From NCBI GenBank assembly GCA_044866075.1, contig JBIOTQ010000119.1:1-8907 (forward strand): a stretch of DNA of 8,907 nucleotides, given 5' to 3'. This DNA is from JBASRP01 sp044866075. Lineage in GTDB: Bacteria > Actinomycetota > AC-67. Made by a program: the position numbers and the translations under genes. Under the pieces are notes generated by a model. The model was not told the origin of the DNA and searched no databases. It saw only the letters and a program-made list of their open reading frames with translations. Of this stretch, positions 6,137 through 8,907 are shown one piece after another. The number at the start of each line of letters is the position of its first letter. The first letter of the stretch is position 1.

Positions 6137-7872
6137 CCGGCCGAGCGCGCGCGCTTCCGCGCGACGAAACCTTGGAGCTGCTTCAGCGTCTTGGTGTTGA
6201 GGATGTCGGCGCGCGTCGCCCACCCGCGCTGCGCGGTGGCGACGCCGTAGCGGATGCCCTCGAGGTGGCCGATCGCGTGCGAGTCCGTATCGACCGAGAT
6301 TGTCACCCCGGCGCCGATCGCCCAGCGGACGTGCTCGTCGCGGAGATCGAGCCGGTCGGGATAGGAGTTCAGCTCCATCGCCGTGCCCGTCCGCGCGGCC
6401 GCGGCGAACACCGCCTCGAAGTCGAACTCGAACGGAACGCGGCTGCCGATCTTGCGACCGGTCGGGTGGCCGATGATGTGGACGTTCGGGTTCTCCATCG
6501 CCTTTATGTAGCGCCGGGTCATCTCGTCGCGCGTCTGATTGAAGTACGAGTGCACGCTCGCGACCGTGATGTCGAACCCTTCGAGGAACTCCGGATCCCA
6601 GTCGACGTCGCCGTTCTGATCGATGTTGAGCTCGGTGCCGTGCATGATCGTCATCGTCGGATACTTCTTCTGCAGCTCCGCGACACGCTTCCGCTGCGCG
6701 AGCATCTTCTCCTTCGTCATGAGGGTCATCGGGAGATTCTCGGCGTGGTCGGTCACCGCGTAATAGGAGTAGCCACGCCCGGCCGCGGCCGCGAGCATGT
6801 CCTCGAGCGTCGCCAGACCATCGCTCAGGTTCGTGTGCGTGTGGAGGTCGCCGCGGATCGCGTCCAGGTCGACGAGATCGGGCAGCTCACCCTTCAGCGC
6901 CGCCTCCACCTCGCCGGCGTCCTCGCGGAGCGTCGGCGGGATCCACGGGAGGCCGAGCTTCGCGTAGACGGCTTCCTCGGTCTTCGCGACCATCTTCTTG
7001 TCGGTCTCGACCTTGAAGAGTCCGTACTCCGAGAGCTTCCACCCTTTCTTGACCGCCATCTCGCGGATCTTGATGTTGTGCGCCTTCGAGCCGGTGAAGT
7101 AGATGAGGGCGGCGCCCCACGCGTCGTGCGGTACGACCCGGAGGTCGACCTGGAAGCCCTTGGCGGTGAGGACGGTCATCTTCGTGTCGCCGCGCGCCAA
7201 GGTCTTATCGACGAGGTCGAGGCCGGCGAACGCGTCCATCACCGCTCCGACGTCGCTCGACGCGGCGAGGATGTCGATGTCCCCGCAGGTTTCGCGCATC
7301 CGGCGCAAGGAGCCCGCGAATGTAACTTCCTTAACTGCACCGCACTGCGCCAGCCCGGCGACCAGCTCCTCGGCGATCGACAGCCCGATGTCGAGGCGGG
7401 TGCGCTCCCCGCCCGTCTGCTGCATCTGCTCGATGCCGCGCTTGAGGTTGTCCTCCGTCTTCGGGCCGAGGCCCTTGATCCCGGCGAGCTTGTGGCCGCT
7501 TATGGCCTCCAGGAGTTCGTCGATCGTCGTGACGCCGAGCTCGGAGTGCAGCAGGACCGCCTTCTTCGGGCCGAGGCCGGGGATCCGTGTCAGCTCCCGG
7601 ATGCCCGGCGGGACCATCTCGCGCAGCTCTTCGAGCTCGTGCATCGTGCCGCGGTCGACGTACTCGCGGATGCGCGTCGCCATGTTCTTCCCGACGGAGG
7701 GGATCGCCAGCAGGGCCTTCTCGTCGAGCGAGGCGACGTCTTTCGGATGAGCGCCGACGGCGCGCGCCGCCTTCTCGTAGGATCGGGCGCGGAACGGATC
7801 ACCGCCCGAGATCTGGATGAGGTCGCTCCACTCGAAGAAGAGCTCCTCGATCTCCTCGTTTGTCTTCGGCAC
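6133..7872 (-). CDS. polX: Family X DNA polymerase with PHP domain
   Basis: Bacterial PolX fills short gaps during base excision repair; studied homologues also have Mn-dependent 3'-5' exonuclease and abasic-site cleavage activities. The product is 579 residues, close to the roughly 570 of the Bacillus enzyme. Helix-hairpin-helix segments are visible at about 57-72, 97-114 and 132-147. The polymerase site has GSLRR at 187-191, catalytic Asp198 and Asp200 in GDIDIL, and Asp243 in QVDLRV. The TGSKAHN block is at 260-266. The C-terminal PHP domain retains all nine expected metal ligands: His344, His346, Asp351, His376, Glu414, His441, His469, Asp530 and His532. I chose the GTG at 7872 because homology begins there; the frame stays open upstream only as an argH shadow. 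No good ribosome site precedes it, so reinitiation after argH (stop 11 nt upstream) is likely. Its TGA overlaps the mpg ATG. Confidence 0.95.
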   Translation of the reverse strand: MPKTNEEIEELFFEWSDLIQISGGDPFRARSYEKAARAVGAHPKDVASLDEKALLAIPSVGKNMATRIREYVDRGTMHELEELREMVPPGIRELTRIPGLGPKKAVLLHSELGVTTIDELLEAISGHKLAGIKGLGPKTEDNLKRGIEQMQQTGGERTRLDIGLSIAEELVAGLAQCGAVKEVTFAGSLRRMRETCGDIDILAASSDVGAVMDAFAGLDLVDKTLARGDTKMTVLTAKGFQVDLRVVPHDAWGAALIYFTGSKAHNIKIREMAVKKGWKLSEYGLFKVETDKKMVAKTEEAVYAKLGLPWIPPTLREDAGEVEAALKGELPDLVDLDAIRGDLHTHTNLSDGLATLEDMLAAAAGRGYSYYAVTDHAENLPMTLMTKEKMLAQRKRVAELQKKYPTMTIMHGTELNIDQNGDVDWDPEFLEGFDITVASVHSYFNQTRDEMTRRYIKAMENPNVHIIGHPTGRKIGSRVPFEFDFEAVFAAAARTGTAMELNSYPDRLDLRDEHVRWAIGAGVTISVDTDSHAIGHLEGIRYGVATAQRGWATRADILNTKTLKQLQGFVARKRARSAG

Positions 7873-7883
7873 GAGTGACGATT

Positions 7884-8907
7884 CTACGGGGTGCGGGTGA
7901 CCCCTTCTCCGAGTACTGCCTTCACGGCGGCGGGCATGTGTGTATCGAACGTGGAGAGCTCGTCGTCTGTGAGGTCCGCCGGGTGCGATCCGTCGGCGCA
8001 TCGCGCGACGAGCCGGCCGACCGCCTCGTGCGCGTTCCGGAACGGCACAGACCTCGTCACGAGGAATTCGGCGAGCGCCGTCGCCCGGAGGGTCCAATCC
8101 CCCGCCGCCTCGGCCATGCGGTCCGTCCGGAAACGCATCGTGCCGAGGAGACCGTCGAGCGCCGTCACCATGCCGGCGAGGGCGTCGGCGCCGTCGAAGA
8201 CAGACTCCTTGTCTTCCTGCAGATCGCGGTTGTACGCGAGCGGAAGGCCCTTCAGCGTGGCGAGCAACCCGGCGAGGTCCCCGATGATCCTTCCGGCCTT
8301 TCCGCGCGTCAGCTCCGCGACGTCGGGGTTCTTCTTCTGCGGCATCAAGCTCGAGCCGGTGGCGAACGCGTCGTCGAGCTCGGCGAAAGCGAACTCGGCC
8401 GAGGTCCACAACACGACCTCCTCTGCGATGCGGGAAAGGTGAACGCCGCAGATCGCAGCCGCCGCCAGGAACTCCGCGGCGAAGTCGCGGGCCGAGACGG
8501 CGTCCAAGGTGTTCTCCATGACCGCCCCGAACCCGAGGTCGCGGGCGACGGCATCGCGATCGAGCGGCAGCGTCGTGCCGGCGAGCGCGCCGGCGCCGAG
8601 CGGCGAAGCGTCGGCCCGCAATGCGCACGCGGCCAGCCTGTCGGCGTCACGCGCCAGAGCCGCCGCGTGCGCGTCGAGATGATCGGCGAGCCGCACCGGC
8701 TGCGCCCGTTGCAGGTGGGTGTACCCCGGCAGCATGTCGTCCGGGTGGCTCGCGGCGACCGAGCGGAGAGTCTCGATGAGGCCGCCGATGCGGGCGGTCA
8801 GGTCGGCGATCGCGTCCTTGAGCCAGAGGCGCAGCGCCGCCGAGACGCGGTCGTTCCGCGACAGCCCCGCGCGCAGCCGGGCGGCCGTCTCCGGGATGCG
8901 TTCGAGC
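7884..8907 (-). CDS. argH: Argininosuccinate lyase, 5' end cut by the window, short C-terminus
   Basis: ArgH splits argininosuccinate into arginine and fumarate, the last step of arginine synthesis. The window holds 340 residues in frame from 8906. The N-terminal part, roughly 95-100 residues, lies beyond the right edge. Visible motifs, numbered from the window edge, are SRND at 16-19, YTHLQ at 61-65 with the catalytic-acid His63, and the fumarate-lyase signature GSSLMPQKKNP at 184-194 with the catalytic serine. Further on, LAYNRDLQEDKE is typical of ArgH. Two oddities stand out. The conserved RSRNDQ loop reads LSRNDR. The protein also stops at GVTRTP, where homologues continue with a GGTAP-type segment and a last helix of some 25-35 residues. 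It is the first visible gene of a minus-strand operon, with polX starting 11 nt after the TAG. Its promoter is outside the window. Confidence 0.93.
   Translation of the reverse strand, partial: LERIPETAARLRAGLSRNDRVSAALRLWLKDAIADLTARIGGLIETLRSVAASHPDDMLPGYTHLQRAQPVRLADHLDAHAAALARDADRLAACALRADASPLGAGALAGTTLPLDRDAVARDLGFGAVMENTLDAVSARDFAAEFLAAAAICGVHLSRIAEEVVLWTSAEFAFAELDDAFATGSSLMPQKKNPDVAELTRGKAGRIIGDLAGLLATLKGLPLAYNRDLQEDKESVFDGADALAGMVTALDGLLGTMRFRTDRMAEAAGDWTLRATALAEFLVTRSVPFRNAHEAVGRLVARCADGSHPADLTDDELSTFDTHMPAAVKAVLGEGVTRTP

Noticed and set aside
6137..6223. Upstream ATG at 6223 for mpg
   Set aside because: It adds 29 unconserved residues inside polX. The ATG at 6136 forms a standard ATGA overlap.
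7873..8628. N-terminal extension of the polX frame into argH
   Set aside because: The extension is Arg-rich and lies in another frame of argH, which has the fumarate-lyase signature. PolX homology starts at the GTG at 7872.
1..8907. Search for mobile elements, CRISPR arrays, tRNA genes, toxin-antitoxin or defence genes
   Set aside because: None was seen. Nearly all of the window is filled by six housekeeping or envelope genes, and no gap between genes exceeds about 170 bp.

Overview
The window is high-GC DNA (roughly two thirds G+C by eye) from a bacterium. It most resembles an Actinomycetota genome outside the classical Actinomycetia. The evidence is the ArgH sequence (its N-terminal loop reads RLRAG-SRND, as I recall for mycobacterial ArgH), a class A penicillin-binding protein (PBP) ending in PASTA domains, and an argH/mpg/tyrS neighbourhood like the one I recall from Mycobacterium. 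Against a classical member, the tyrosyl-tRNA synthetase is the KMSKS type rather than the KFGKS type I recall there. Lineage is inference; no rRNA lies inside the window.

Layout from left to right. Bases 1-113 follow tyrS and hold a near-consensus promoter on the minus strand firing off the left edge, very like an actinobacterial rRNA promoter. tyrS is on the minus strand (114-1349). A short divergent gap (1350-1435) separates it from a plus-strand pair: a class A PBP with a possible lipoprotein signal (1436-3898), and a secreted phosphodiester glycosidase (NAGPA family) with a C-terminal membrane tail (4066-5493). Facing that pair is a minus-strand operon read from the right edge: argH (cut by the window end), polX 11 nt later, then mpg overlapping polX by ATGA. 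The mpg 3' end overlaps the glycosidase 3' end by 41 bp.

Functionally there are three themes. tyrS, argH and the outward promoter are housekeeping. PolX and Mpg can form a base-excision-repair pair: the glycosylase removes alkylated bases, and PolX can process the site and fill the gap. The PBP and glycosidase are both exported and may act together on the cell envelope, though the glycosidase substrate is unknown. I see no mobile element, CRISPR array, toxin-antitoxin pair, defence island or tRNA gene.

I found no clearly new system. The points most worth a second look are an ArgH lacking its usual C-terminal segment and carrying two changes in a conserved loop, a lipobox-like N-terminus on the PBP, a C-terminus on the glycosidase that looks like a worn sortase signal, the polX-mpg coupling, and the rRNA-like promoter at the left edge.
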